64,000 nt of DNA from Actinoplanes derwentensis (GCF_900104725.1 NZ_LT629758.1:2108001-2172000); one strand, 5' to 3'. Shown: positions 36,779 through 45,138, numbered from the stretch's first letter. Made by a program: numbers and translations. The notes: generated by a model not told the origin, from the sequence alone.

Positions 36779-37338
36779 GGTGCTGACTCCGGGTCTGGGC
36801 GCAGGTGACGCTCGATGGCGTGCCGGATCTGGGCCGGTGTCATCGGGGCGGTGGAGAGGGCGCTGTGCAGGGTGAGGCCTTCGATGAGGGCGTCGACCTC
36901 GCGGGCGGTGGTGGGGTCGAAGTGTTGTTGCAGGGCGTCGCGGCTGCGTTGCATCCAGGCTTGGGTGACGGCGCGCAGGGCGGGGTTGCGGGCGGCGGCG
37001 ACGTAGAGCTCGACGGTGAGTACCAGGTCGGTGGCGGGGCTGAGCAGGTCGTCGGTGACCAGGGTGATGACGGCTTCGACGGCTTCGGCACGGGTGTGGG
37101 CGGCGGCGAGGCGGGCGTCGAAGACCTCGGCGATGCTGTTCGCGTGGCGGGTGAAGGCTTCGGTGAGGATCTCGTCGAGGTTGGTGAAGTGGTAGGTCAT
37201 CGAGCCGAGGGGGACGTCGGCTTCGCGGGCGATCTCGCGGTGGGTGGTGCCGGCGACGCCGTGCTGGGCGATGACGGTGAGGGTGGCGTCGATGAGACGG
37301 TCGCGGCGGTGCGGGTCGTGGCGTCGGGGGCGTTTCAT
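36775..37338 (-). CDS. TetR-family transcriptional regulator
   Basis: 187 residues. HDPHRRDRLIDATLTVIAQH, then GVAGTTHREIAREADVPLGS and MTYHFTNLDEILTEAF (the YHF-type HTH end) define the family. It lies eight bases after the acetyltransferase and overlaps the MFS gene by four, making a three-gene operon. It probably binds the palindrome at 37918-37931. Confidence 0.9.
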   Translation of the reverse strand: MKRPRRHDPHRRDRLIDATLTVIAQHGVAGTTHREIAREADVPLGSMTYHFTNLDEILTEAFTRHANSIAEVFDARLAAAHTRAEAVEAVITLVTDDLLSPATDLVLTVELYVAAARNPALRAVTQAWMQRSRDALQQHFDPTTAREVDALIEGLTLHSALSTAPMTPAQIRHAIERHLRPDPESAP

Positions 37339-37346
37339 GCCGCTGT

Positions 37347-37916
37347 TTATTCGACGGTGCGGATGATGCGGGCCGGGTTGCCGACTGCCACCACGCCGGC
37401 CGGCAGGTCCTTGGTGACGACGGCGCCTGCTCCGACGACGGTGTCGTCGCCGATGGTGACGCCGGGCAGGACGATGGCGCCGCTGCCGAGCCAGACGTTG
37501 TTCCCGACGGTGATGGGTTTCGCGGCTTCCCATTTGTCGCGGCGGGGGCCGGGTTCGACGGGGTGGGTCGGGGTGAGGAGCTGGACGTTGGTGCCGATCT
37601 GGCAGTCTTCGCCGATGGTGATGGGGGCGACGTCGAGGGCGATGAGGCCGTAGTTGGCGAAGGTGCGGGCGCCGATGCTGATGTAGCGGCCGTAGTCGAC
37701 GCGGAACGGGGGCCGGATGTCGACGTCGTCGCCGAGGTGGCCGAGGAGTTCCTGCAGGATGCGGCGGCGTTCGGTGGGGTTGCGGGCGCTGCTGGTGTTG
37801 TAGGCGTCGGTGAGGTCCTGGGCGTGCAGCAGGGCTTCGCCGAGTTCGGGGTCGTCGGCGATGTAGAGGTCGCCGGCTTGCATGCGTTCGCGCATGGTGC
37901 GGGTGTCGGAGCTCAT
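37347..37916 (-). CDS. maltose/galactoside O-acetyltransferase-like (hexapeptide repeat)
   Basis: 189 residues. MRERMQAGDLYIADDPELGE is the family's N-terminal domain. The left-handed beta helix contains hexapeptides (VDIRPPFRVDYGRYISIGAR, VWLGSGAIVLPGVTIGDDTV) and the catalytic His in LLTPTHPVEPGPR. It transfers acetyl from acetyl-CoA to sugars or related hydroxyls. It heads an operon with TetR and MFS genes, so acetylation and export may act on the same compound. Confidence 0.92.
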   Translation of the reverse strand: MSSDTRTMRERMQAGDLYIADDPELGEALLHAQDLTDAYNTSSARNPTERRRILQELLGHLGDDVDIRPPFRVDYGRYISIGARTFANYGLIALDVAPITIGEDCQIGTNVQLLTPTHPVEPGPRRDKWEAAKPITVGNNVWLGSGAIVLPGVTIGDDTVVGAGAVVTKDLPAGVVAVGNPARIIRTVE

Positions 37917-37917
37917 G

Positions 37918-37931
37918 TGTACGAGCGTACA
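37918..37931. promoter_or_regulatory. candidate operator TGTACGAGCGTACA
   Basis: Six-base arms TGTACG/CGTACA around AG, immediately upstream of the acetyltransferase start and 18 bp from the divergent phosphotransferase start. Likely site for the operon's TetR protein. Confidence 0.65.
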
Positions 37932-37949
37932 TAACGTGGAGGGGTTCGG

Positions 37950-38843
37950 GTGACGGTGCACGACGGGGAGATCGCGATCGGTGAGCCGCTGGTGCGGGAA
38001 CTGCTGGGGGAGCAGTGCCCGCAGTGGGCCGGGCTGCCGTTGCGGCAGGCCGGGGCGGGCACCGAGAACGTCATGTTCCGGCTCGGTGACGGATTACTGG
38101 TGCGGTTGCCGCGGACCACGGACCGGTCGGGCGCGCTGCGCAAGGAGGTGCGGTGGCTGCCGCGCCTCGCGGCGCGTCTGTCGTCGCGGATTCCGGCGGT
38201 GTCGTACGTGGGGACGCCCACCGCCTCCTACCCGGCTGACTGGGCGGTGTTCGGATGGATCGACGGTGCCGAGGCGGGGCCGTCGACGGTCGGCGACTGG
38301 GCGGTGTTCGGTGCGGATCTGGCCGGGTTCGTGCGGGAACTGCACACGGTACCGCTCGACGGTGCGGAGCGTGGCGGGGATCTGAGCTGGTATCGGGGCG
38401 GGCATCTGGCGCCGTGTGACGAGTGGGTCGGCCGGGCGCTGGCCGAGTGCCGTCCGCTGATCGGTGGCTCGCAGGTGGACGCCCTGGCGCGGGTGTGGCG
38501 GGCCGGGCTGGCGCTGCCGGAGTCCGGGGCCCGGCACGTGTGGCTGCACGGGGACCTGAAGCCGACGAATCTCCTGGTCACGGGCAGGCGGCTCGGTGCG
38601 GTGATCGATTTCGGGGCGTTGTCGGTGGGGCTGCCCGATGCCGAGCACGCGACGGTGTGGGATCTGCCGGGGGCGGCGCGGGAGGCGTACCGCAGCGGGC
38701 TCGGTCTTGATGAAGTGACCTGGATGCGGGCGCGGGCCTGGGCAGTCGCGGTGGCCGTCAGTGGGATCGCCTATTACTGGGCGACGTTTCCGGAGTTCGT
38801 GGCGGAGTGCCGGGCGCGGGTTGCTTTCATTCTAGAGTCCTAG
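37950..38843 (+). CDS. aminoglycoside phosphotransferase-family protein (APH/CHK fold)
   Basis: 297 residues, GTG start with GGAGGGG just upstream. Kinase-like features are GTENVMFRLGDGLLVRLPRT, the catalytic loop WLHGDLKPTNLLVTGRRLGA (HGDxxxxN) and metal site VIDFGAL. The family phosphorylates small alcohols, sugars or antibiotics; many members are not resistance enzymes. It is divergent from the acetyltransferase operon. Its stop codon lies at the first hairpin of the second structured element. Confidence 0.88.
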   Translation: MTVHDGEIAIGEPLVRELLGEQCPQWAGLPLRQAGAGTENVMFRLGDGLLVRLPRTTDRSGALRKEVRWLPRLAARLSSRIPAVSYVGTPTASYPADWAVFGWIDGAEAGPSTVGDWAVFGADLAGFVRELHTVPLDGAERGGDLSWYRGGHLAPCDEWVGRALAECRPLIGGSQVDALARVWRAGLALPESGARHVWLHGDLKPTNLLVTGRRLGAVIDFGALSVGLPDAEHATVWDLPGAAREAYRSGLGLDEVTWMRARAWAVAVAVSGIAYYWATFPEFVAECRARVAFILES

Positions 38844-38930
38844 GATGCCTTAGGCGCAGAGCGCCCTGCCACCCATGAAGGACGGCTTCGCCGACAACAC
38901 AAAAAGATCAAAGACCGATTGCCGGTACGG
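38839..38930 (+). repeat. structured intergenic element, copy 2
   Basis: CCTAGG-ATGC-CTTAGG (38839-38854) keeps the first hairpin with a G-U pair replacing G-C. GGCGC-AGA-GCGCC is the second hairpin with a different sequence, and GACGGCTTCGCCGA the third, as in copy 1. AACAC, GATT and GGTACG blocks follow. It again starts at the stop codon of the upstream plus-strand gene. Confidence 0.6.
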
Positions 38931-38992
38931 GCGCCTCGCCGCTGATCTTCACCAACAGCGGCGAGGCACAGTTCGGTGGTTGCGGTCTGGTG

Positions 38993-39562
38993 TCAACGGC
39001 TGCCGGCGGGGATCAGTGAGCGGTCGCCGCCGCGCAGGGGGTGCAGGGCTGCGAGCATCAGCAGGCCGGTCAGGGGCATCAGGTTCAGGTCCACCAGCGG
39101 GAGCAGGACGGCGACGAGCATGATCGCGGGGCTCCACCAGGGCAGGTTGCCGGCTGCGGCGGTCAGGGCGGCGATCGCGACGATGCCGAGGAAGAACAGG
39201 ATCGGGCCGACGTCGTAGAAGGCGAGACGTACGCCGGGGATGTCGGAGAATCCGTGTTGGAGGGTTTTCAGTTCGTCGCGGTCGGCGGCGGCCAGACCGA
39301 GGATCATGTCGGCGCTGAACTGGACGATCGTGGTGGCCAAGCCGAGCAGGGTGATGCCGGTGAGCAGAGTGCGGCCGGTTCTCATCAGTGGCCGTAACGC
39401 CAGGATGATCGGGATGAACAGCAGCATGCCGGCGAGTCCGAAGAGGTGGGCGAGCTGCCAGTCGAAGCCGGGTCCGTAGTGTCCGTCGAGGCGGCCGATG
39501 ATGCGGGTGACACCGTAGGCGGTCATCGCCAGGGGCGCGGCCAGGAGCGCGATCCTTGTCAT
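38993..39562 (-). CDS. integral membrane protein of unknown function
   Basis: 189 residues with five or six predicted helices, including HLFGLAGMLLFIPIILALRP, TGITLLGLATTIVQFSADMI, VGPILFFLGIVAIAALTAAA and MLVAVLLPLVDLNLMPLTGL. No catalytic motif is seen. It ends shortly after the structured element on the opposite strand. Confidence 0.75.
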   Translation of the reverse strand: MTRIALLAAPLAMTAYGVTRIIGRLDGHYGPGFDWQLAHLFGLAGMLLFIPIILALRPLMRTGRTLLTGITLLGLATTIVQFSADMILGLAAADRDELKTLQHGFSDIPGVRLAFYDVGPILFFLGIVAIAALTAAAGNLPWWSPAIMLVAVLLPLVDLNLMPLTGLLMLAALHPLRGGDRSLIPAGSR

Positions 39563-39800
39563 ATCGACGATCCTGGTGGTGTGGTGGCCGGTGCCGCCTC
39601 CGGGCGGTGTCCTGAGTCTTCCCTGAGATGGTGGCGGGTGTGTCTCAGGGTTCGTTTCGGCTGATCCGGTACTTCACGTTGACTGGTGCGGACGAGGCGT
39701 TCGTGCGCCGGGAGGCACCTGCTTTCCGGCCGGCGGTGCGCCGAGCTGGACCTGCCCCTGGTTCCGGATGCCTATCTCGGCCGGACGGTGGCGTGACTGG

Positions 39801-40961
39801 TTACGAGGCCGGGTCGTGGTCGGCGCCCCGATACCGTCCCGCCAGATAGGACCCGACTTCCAGCGGGCCGTGGTGAAAGCCGGTGACCTCCATGCTGAAC
39901 CGGCGGCCGCCCTCGCCCAAGACCAGGACACGTACACCGCCACGCCGGGCCAGGTCCTCCGGCACGTCGTAGAGCGCCAGGGTCCGGCCCGGCCGACTCG
40001 GGTCGGGTATCGGCGGGGTCGTCGGCTGCAGCCCGGTCGCGTCGAGGAAACGGTGCCAGCCGAGGCGTTCGATGGCGCAGCGCCGTAGTTCCGGGTCCCA
40101 GGTCTCGTGCAGCAGCCGTTCGGCCGTCCAGCCCTCTTCGATCAGGCTCTCTGGAACCGGCACGCCTCGCCATGCGTACCTGGTCCAGCCGTCGAGGAAG
40201 GTCATGGCCGGGCCGTCGGCGCGGTGCGGGCGGACGGCCGGGCTGTGGGCGCTCGCGACGTGCTCGGTCGCCATCTCGACCGGCCGGAGGGAGATCACAC
40301 ACCGGTCCCGGAACGGCCACCACCAGCCGGCGCCGGAGTCGGCCAGCGCCATCAGCGCGTCGAGCCGTTCCTGTGCGGCCGGCCAGTACTCGATCAGCCC
40401 GGCCTGGCCGATCGCGTCGTAGAACCCGACCCAGTACGCCGTCAGCCAGGCGTCGTGCCCGGCTCTGACCGACCGGTCCGCGAACACCGTCGCCCGGATC
40501 GCGCTTGCCGAGGGTGACAGGGTTCCGTAGCCGTGGTTCCCCTCCACCGGGGGTGCGTACCACGATTGCAGTTCTGTACCCATCAGTTTCGCGACCAGGG
40601 CCAGTGCGGACTCGTCCACCTCGTCGCCAAGGGTCCAGCCGATGCCTTCGATCAACCATGATTGGCCGGGCATCGGGTCCAGGCCGTCGATGCCGTACAG
40701 GCCGGACCGGTAACCCTCTGCTGCGGGAAGCATTTCACCGGCGTCGCGCAGCAGTTCGGTGGCGGCACCCGGGGAATCCACCCACACCACCGGGGGCATC
40801 GGCACGTTGAGGAACTCGTACATCCTGGTCAGCGCCGCTTCGGCCGCGGCCGGATCGACGGGGTGGTGCGGCTCGAGCGGGCGGCGCCAGCGGTTGGCGG
40901 CGAACAGAAGCTTCGTCTCCTGCCCCACCGTCAGCCGGCGGAGCGGTTTCTCACTGTCCAT
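39801..40961 (-). CDS. DUF6745-family protein
   Basis: 386 residues from ATG 40959-40961. It has the long Trp-rich body of this actinobacterial family: GYGTLSPSASAIRATVFAD, WWWPFRDRCVISLRPVEM, AMTFLDGWTRYAWRGVPVP and ETWDPELRRCAIERLGWHRF, then LDATGL. Function is unknown. The usual C-terminal end (DP--AA---GL--EY--L--RT) is missing and replaced by MEVTGFHHGPLEVGSYLAGR, while a decayed segment upstream (41051-41410) still carries the standard end. Rearrangement between two copies is likely. Confidence 0.75.
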   Translation of the reverse strand: MDSEKPLRRLTVGQETKLLFAANRWRRPLEPHHPVDPAAAEAALTRMYEFLNVPMPPVVWVDSPGAATELLRDAGEMLPAAEGYRSGLYGIDGLDPMPGQSWLIEGIGWTLGDEVDESALALVAKLMGTELQSWYAPPVEGNHGYGTLSPSASAIRATVFADRSVRAGHDAWLTAYWVGFYDAIGQAGLIEYWPAAQERLDALMALADSGAGWWWPFRDRCVISLRPVEMATEHVASAHSPAVRPHRADGPAMTFLDGWTRYAWRGVPVPESLIEEGWTAERLLHETWDPELRRCAIERLGWHRFLDATGLQPTTPPIPDPSRPGRTLALYDVPEDLARRGGVRVLVLGEGGRRFSMEVTGFHHGPLEVGSYLAGRYRGADHDPAS

Positions 40962-41050
40962 GTCCGCACGATATCCATCGATCGCACACGGGTTTCGACT
41001 CGGCCTTTCGCTGAGGTTCCGGTCGGGCACCCCGCGGGGAGACGGACATG

Positions 41051-41410
41051 TCAGGTCCGCGATTTCAGGTATTTGGCCGCCTCCGGCCCGGGCAATCCGG
41101 TCTGCATGATCGCGGCTTTCACCGGATCCTCGACGAGGGGTAGACCTGCTTGCCGAAGCGGCGGCCGCGTTCGCTCCAAACCAGGACGCGCACGTTCCCC
41201 ACCCGCCGGGTCAAGGCCGCCCGGCCGGAACGGGTCGGGCACCGGCGGTGTCCTCGGCCGCAGTCCCGGTCGCGTCGAGGAAGGCCGGCCAGCCGACTGG
41301 ATCCTCGGCGTCGTCGCACCGGACTGGCCGCACCACCGTGTGCTGCTCTCCGACGACGGCGGCCTTTATCGAGGCCTTACTGGCAAGCATTGGTGGCACA
41401 TCTTCCATGC
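41051..41410 (-). pseudogene. decayed tandem copy of the DUF6745 C-terminus
   Basis: Three minus-strand frames together read VGWPAFLDATG, then RVRVLVWSERGRRFGKQVYP, then DPVKAAIMQTGLPGPEAAKY LKSRT. These parallel LGWHRFLDATG and RVLVLGEGGRRFSMEV of the neighbouring intact gene and the family's normal last helix. At least two frameshifts and loss of the N-terminal two thirds make it non-functional. Confidence 0.65.
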
Positions 41411-41568
41411 GAACTATTCGGAAAGGACCGGAGGCAGAAATGATCCTGCCGGTCGGGCGGCCCTGGATGGTCAGCGTTCATGACGGGGGCCTCAGCTCGG
41501 GTTTTCGCGGAGGGCGTTGGTCTGGTAGCTTTCTGTCGCCGTGACACTGCTGTGGGGAGGTGAGACCC

Positions 41569-41619
41569 GTGAACGTTATCGACCGGGTGCTCCCCCTGTC
41601 GTCACGCGCCGGCCACTGA
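41569..41619 (+). CDS. possible 16-residue leader peptide
   Basis: GTG at 41569 encodes VNVIDRVLPLSSRAGH and stops at 41617-41619. A very strong purine-rich RBS (GGGGAGGTGAG) lies just upstream. It ends 43 bp before the GNAT gene that opens the cluster. It might attenuate or couple translation of that operon; no regulatory hairpin was confirmed. Confidence 0.35.
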   Translation: MNVIDRVLPLSSRAGH

Positions 41620-41662
41620 GGTAAGTGCCGGGAGCGCCTTCTCTGTCTGTGGAGGGGCAAGC

Positions 41663-42400
41663 ATGGTGGTTCCTGTTTCGCGGATCGGTGCTGGTTTGTG
41701 GCATGCCTTGGAGGACGACCTGGTGGTCGGCCGGGGTGAGGTCTTGTCGCGGGCTGATGGGCGGATGTTCGTGAGTATCGACGCTTGGCACGGTGCGGCT
41801 TTCGGTCGGCTGGCTGAGGTGATGCTGGCGGTGTTGCCGCGGCCGTTGCATACGGTGGTGGCCGAGGATGACGCTGATCTGGCGGGGTGGTGGCGGCAGG
41901 CGGGGTTTCGGGCGCGGCGGCGGGAGTGGGAGTTCGTGGTTCCCACTGATCCTCAGGTGACCGGGTTGGGTTCGGTGGTGGTGCCGCCGGGGGTGTCCGT
42001 CAAGGGTTTCGGTACTGCGGTGGAGGGGCCGTTGCGGGAGTTGGACGGGGTCGTCCGGGGTGAGGTGTCGTGGCCGGACATGCCGGCTGAGGTGCTGGTG
42101 CGGCCGGTGTGGGATGTGTCGAAGTTCGCGGTGGCGGCGGCCGGTGACGGGTATGTGGGTTTGTTGCGGGTGGCGATGGTGACGCGGAGGCCGAGGATCG
42201 GGCTGGTGGCGGTGCGGTCGAGTCATCGGCGTCGTGGGGTGGCGCGGGCGTTGTTGGCGCATACGTTGGGTGCGTTGCATGTAGTGGGTAAGGAGTCGGT
42301 GGCGGCGGAGGTCGTCGAGTCGAATGTGGCGGCGACGGCGCTGTTGGAGGGCGCCGGTGGGCGGCGGTCCGGTAGCAATCTGGAATTGGTGGTGGGCTGA
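41663..42400 (+). CDS. GNAT-family acetyltransferase at the cluster edge
   Basis: 245 residues with two acetyltransferase-like halves. The second carries the acetyl-CoA loop [20 protein letters not shown], then a segment ending [15 protein letters not shown]. The N-terminal half ([20 protein letters not shown]) looks degenerate. It is one base from the IF-1 gene downstream, so both are on one transcript. It could acetylate the cluster's product or a ribosome-linked protein, or be unrelated. Coding-strand G-richness matches the next two plus-strand genes. Confidence 0.82.
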   Translation: MVVPVSRIGAGLWHALEDDLVVGRGEVLSRADGRMFVSIDAWHGAAFGRLAEVMLAVLPRPLHTVVAEDDADLAGWWRQAGFRARRREWEFVVPTDPQVTGLGSVVVPPGVSVKGFGTAVEGPLRELDGVVRGEVSWPDMPAEVLVRPVWDVSKFAVAAAGDGYVGLLRVAMVTRRPRIGLVAVRSSHRRRGVARALLAHTLGALHVVGKESVAAEVVESNVAATALLEGAGGRRSGSNLELVVG

Positions 42401-42401
42401 C

Positions 42402-42626
42402 GTGGTGAAGTCGTCGCACGGTATCGAGCTTGAGGGTGTGGTGATGGAGTGTCTGCGGAATGCGACGTTCCGGGTGGAGTTCCCGAACGGGCATCAGACT
42501 CTTGCGCACATCAGTGGGAAGATCCGGAAGAACTACATCAAGATCCTGCCGTTTGATCGGGTGTTGGTGGAGTTGAGTCCGTATGACCTGACGCGTGGGC
42601 GGATCGTGTTCCGGTACCGCAACTAG
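42402..42626 (+). CDS. infA: translation initiation factor IF-1 paralogue
   Basis: 74 residues from GTG 42402 (or GTG 42405). The S1/OB-fold sequence [20 protein letters not shown], then [20 protein letters not shown] and [20 protein letters not shown] is unmistakable IF-1. It binds the 30S A site during initiation. The housekeeping copy normally sits in a ribosomal-protein operon; here it stands between a GNAT gene and a P450 at the edge of a biosynthetic cluster, so it is a second copy. A strong hairpin follows it. Confidence 0.93.
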   Translation: MVKSSHGIELEGVVMECLRNATFRVEFPNGHQTLAHISGKIRKNYIKILPFDRVLVELSPYDLTRGRIVFRYRN

Positions 42627-42634
42627 TGGGGTGG

Positions 42635-42666
42635 GCGGAACTGGGGGCGTTCGCTCCCAGTTCCGC
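42635..42666 (+). terminator. hairpin terminator after the IF-1 gene
   Basis: GCGGAACTGGG (from 42635) pairs with CCCAGTTCCGC (to 42666), extended by a wobble and two more pairs around a GTTC loop. It separates the GNAT-IF-1 transcript from the P450 promoter. Confidence 0.8.
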
Positions 42667-42730
42667 TGGTCAGGCGGCCGTGCTGGTTTCTATACTGTGG
42701 ACATTCCGGAGCCGGGTGATCACCCGGCTC
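42667..42730 (+). promoter_or_regulatory. promoter and 22-bp palindromic operator of the first P450 gene
   Basis: TGGTCA (42667-42672), an 18-bp spacer, and TATACT (42691-42696) form a promoter. A perfect palindrome with 11-base arms (GAGCCGGGTGA) covers 42709-42730, just after the expected transcription start. A repressor bound there would block the P450 gene at 42753. The regulator is not in the cluster. Confidence 0.65.
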
Positions 42731-42752
42731 GCGTTGTCTTTGGCGGGAGCCG

Positions 42753-43940
42753 ATGGTCATCGATCAGCAACCCCGGTCTTATCCCTTCGAGGTTTTTCAG
42801 GGCGAGCTTCCCGACGAGCTGCTGGACATGGTGGAGCGGCAGCCGGTCAGCCGGGTGGTGTTGCCGGACGGGCGGGCGGCTTGGTTGGTGCTCGGGTTCG
42901 CGCAGGTGCAGGTGGTGCTCTCCGATGCGCGGTTCGTGCGTGGGGTGCCGGCCGAGGAGCCGGTGGGGGAGTCGGCGGGTTGTCCGGTCACCGGCCGGAC
43001 CCGGGAGCTGAGTATGAACGGGGCGGATCACACGTCGTTGCGGCGGCTGGCGTCGCGGGCTTTCACGGCGCGGCGGATCGAGTCGTACCGGCCGCGGGTG
43101 CAGCAGATCGCGGACGAGTTGGTCGAGGCGATGGCGGCGGCTGGTCCGGGTGCTGATTTGATCTCCGGGTTCGTGGCGCCGTTGCCGGCTTTGGTGATCT
43201 ATGAGGTGCTGGGTGTGCCGGCCAGTGATCGGGGGCGGTTCGACGAGTGGATCGCCGAGATCAATTCGATCACCGCGTACGGGAATCCGGACTCGGTGCG
43301 GGCGGCGGCGGAGCTGCGGGAGTATCTGGCCGGGCGGCTGGAGGTCAAGCGGGCCGAGCCGGGGGATGATCTGATCTCGGCGTGGCTGGCTGAGCAGCGG
43401 ACGGCCACGCTCACCGATGAGGAGATCATCGGGTTGTGTCTCGGTGTGCTCATCGGTGGCCGTGAGATCAACTCGATCAGTGCGGGGATGCGCGCGTTGT
43501 TCCAGCATCCGTTGCAGATGGCGATGTTGCGCGATGATCCGTCGTTGTTGCCGGGTGCGGTCGAGGAGATTCTGCGTTTCACGTCGGTGAGCAGCATGTT
43601 CCTGGTGCAGACGGCCTTGGCCGATGTGGAGCTGGGTGGTGAGTTGATCCGGGCCGGTGATGCGGTGATGGCGTTGCCGTGGGCGGCGAACCGGCATGGT
43701 GAGTTCTTTGCCGATCCGGGTGTCTTCGACATCACCCGGGCGCACAATCCGCATCTGACGTTCGGGCACGGGCCGCATTTCTGTCTGGGTGCGGCGCTGG
43801 GTCGTCTGGAGTTGGAGATCGCGGTCGGTACGTTGTTGCGTCGTTTCCCGGGTCTCGGGTCGGGGGTGCCGATCGACGAGTTGCCGTGGCGGCAGGAGCG
43901 GATCAACTGCGGTATCCGGGAGTTCCCGCTCACCTGGTGA
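42753..43940 (+). CDS. cytochrome P450 (atypical I-helix)
   Basis: 395 residues of bacterial class I type. Heme ligand Cys344 lies in FGHGPHFCLGAALGRLELEI. ExxR is in AVEEILRF. The I-helix reads GVLIGGREINSISAG: Glu238 is kept, but the O2-activating Thr is Ile239. Early motifs (ADHTSLRRLASRAFTARRIE) are normal. Loss of the Thr suggests a non-standard reaction or alternative proton relay. It has its own promoter and palindromic operator. Its codons are G-rich at the third position, like those of the other left-half plus-strand genes. Confidence 0.93.
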   Translation: MVIDQQPRSYPFEVFQGELPDELLDMVERQPVSRVVLPDGRAAWLVLGFAQVQVVLSDARFVRGVPAEEPVGESAGCPVTGRTRELSMNGADHTSLRRLASRAFTARRIESYRPRVQQIADELVEAMAAAGPGADLISGFVAPLPALVIYEVLGVPASDRGRFDEWIAEINSITAYGNPDSVRAAAELREYLAGRLEVKRAEPGDDLISAWLAEQRTATLTDEEIIGLCLGVLIGGREINSISAGMRALFQHPLQMAMLRDDPSLLPGAVEEILRFTSVSSMFLVQTALADVELGGELIRAGDAVMALPWAANRHGEFFADPGVFDITRAHNPHLTFGHGPHFCLGAALGRLELEIAVGTLLRRFPGLGSGVPIDELPWRQERINCGIREFPLTW

Positions 43941-43964
43941 GCGGTGCGCGTGCCGGCGGGCCGG

Positions 43965-45134
43965 TCAACCGTGGTGGTTGACCGGCTGGGGCAGGGCCGC
44001 TTCGATCTGGACGGCGGCAGTCGTGGCGCCGTCGGTGACGTCGGCGGGTCCGGGTGCCGGTCTGGACAGTACGTCGCGGATGGCGGTGGCGATGGCGGTG
44101 GTCGTCCACTGTTCGCGGGGTAGCCATCGGGCGTGGCCCAGGGCGGCGAGTCGTGCGGCGTTGTCGGGCCGGTCCAGTCCGTCGGCGAGGACCACCTGCC
44201 GGGTGCCGGCGGCCAGGGCGCGGGCGGTCGTGCCGATGCCGCCGTGGTGGATCACGGCGGCGGTGTGGGGTGCGATCTGCGGGAACGGTAGCCGCGGGTA
44301 CCAGCGGATGCCGGGTGGCAGGGTGGCGGGGATCAGGTCGCGGTGGCGGGCCACGAGTAGTGCGGGGTGGCCGACGTCGGCGAGTGCGGCGATCAGGTGG
44401 TCGTAGTAGTCGCGGTCCAGGAGGCGGCCGGTGCCGCCGGTGACCAGCAGGGGTGCGCCGTCGGTGAGGCCGGGTGGGGGCCGGCCGGTGGCGGTGCCGT
44501 CGGCGAGGACGAATCCGGCGAGTTGGATGTGGTCGGGTGCGGGGTGGGTGGCGTGGTCGAACCAGGTGGGCCAGAGGCCGATGTGCCGGTCGGCGGACCA
44601 CATCCATCGGGTCCAGTCGCCGACCGGTGGCAGGCCGGCGTCGGCGCGGGCGGTGGTGATGCGGTCGGCGAGGACCTGTTCGTACAGCCAGGCGACTTTG
44701 GGGAGGTGGCCGACCTGCCAGGGGGAGTGGAACAGGCAGACGGCTGGTGCGTGCAGGGCTTCGGCGGCGATCAGGACCGAGTGGATGGCGAGGGCGGTGC
44801 CGACCAGGACGGTGTGGTGGGGTTCGTGGCGGCGGGTCAGTTCGGCGACTTCGTAGCGTAGTTGGGTGAAGAGTCCGGTGCGGTCGTAGTGGTGGCGGAA
44901 GTCGCGGATGTCGGTGGAGTGGTGCTGGCGGGCGGCGTCGGCGAGGTGGGCTTCGTATTCGTCGACGGTGTCGATGGGGACGAAGTCGAGGCCGGCGGCG
45001 GTGACGGTGGTGCGGTAGTACTCGTGGGTGAGGATGACGGCCCGGTGGCCTCGCGTGTGGAGTGCGTGACCGATCCGGACCACGGGGTGTACGTCACCGT
45101 CGGTGCCGTGCACCACGAACAGGAACTGTGTCAT
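43965..45134 (-). CDS. GT1 (MGT/UGT-like) glycosyltransferase
   Basis: 389 residues. N-terminal Rossmann domain MTQFLFVVHGTDGDVHPVVR begins the acceptor side. The C-terminal donor-binding signature is AAVIHHGGIGTTARALAAGT, then VVLADGLDRPDNAARLAALG. It should transfer an activated sugar to the cluster's aglycone. It is followed in the same direction, four bases after the dioxygenase stop, so the two are one operon transcribed leftward. Confidence 0.92.
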   Translation of the reverse strand: MTQFLFVVHGTDGDVHPVVRIGHALHTRGHRAVILTHEYYRTTVTAAGLDFVPIDTVDEYEAHLADAARQHHSTDIRDFRHHYDRTGLFTQLRYEVAELTRRHEPHHTVLVGTALAIHSVLIAAEALHAPAVCLFHSPWQVGHLPKVAWLYEQVLADRITTARADAGLPPVGDWTRWMWSADRHIGLWPTWFDHATHPAPDHIQLAGFVLADGTATGRPPPGLTDGAPLLVTGGTGRLLDRDYYDHLIAALADVGHPALLVARHRDLIPATLPPGIRWYPRLPFPQIAPHTAAVIHHGGIGTTARALAAGTRQVVLADGLDRPDNAARLAALGHARWLPREQWTTTAIATAIRDVLSRPAPGPADVTDGATTAAVQIEAALPQPVNHHG

Positions 45135-45138
45135 GGGG

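Noticed and set aside
37950..38843. Phosphotransferase as a self-resistance gene of the cluster
   Set aside because: It lies about 3 kb outside the cluster, is divergent from an acetyltransferase operon with its own operator, and the APH fold alone does not imply resistance.
39628..39800. Possible decayed transposase or other gene fragment (RLIRYFTLTGADEAFVRR, then LDLPLVPDAYLGRTVA in another frame)
   Set aside because: Too short and frameshifted to assign; similarity to Tn3-type N-termini was not convincing.
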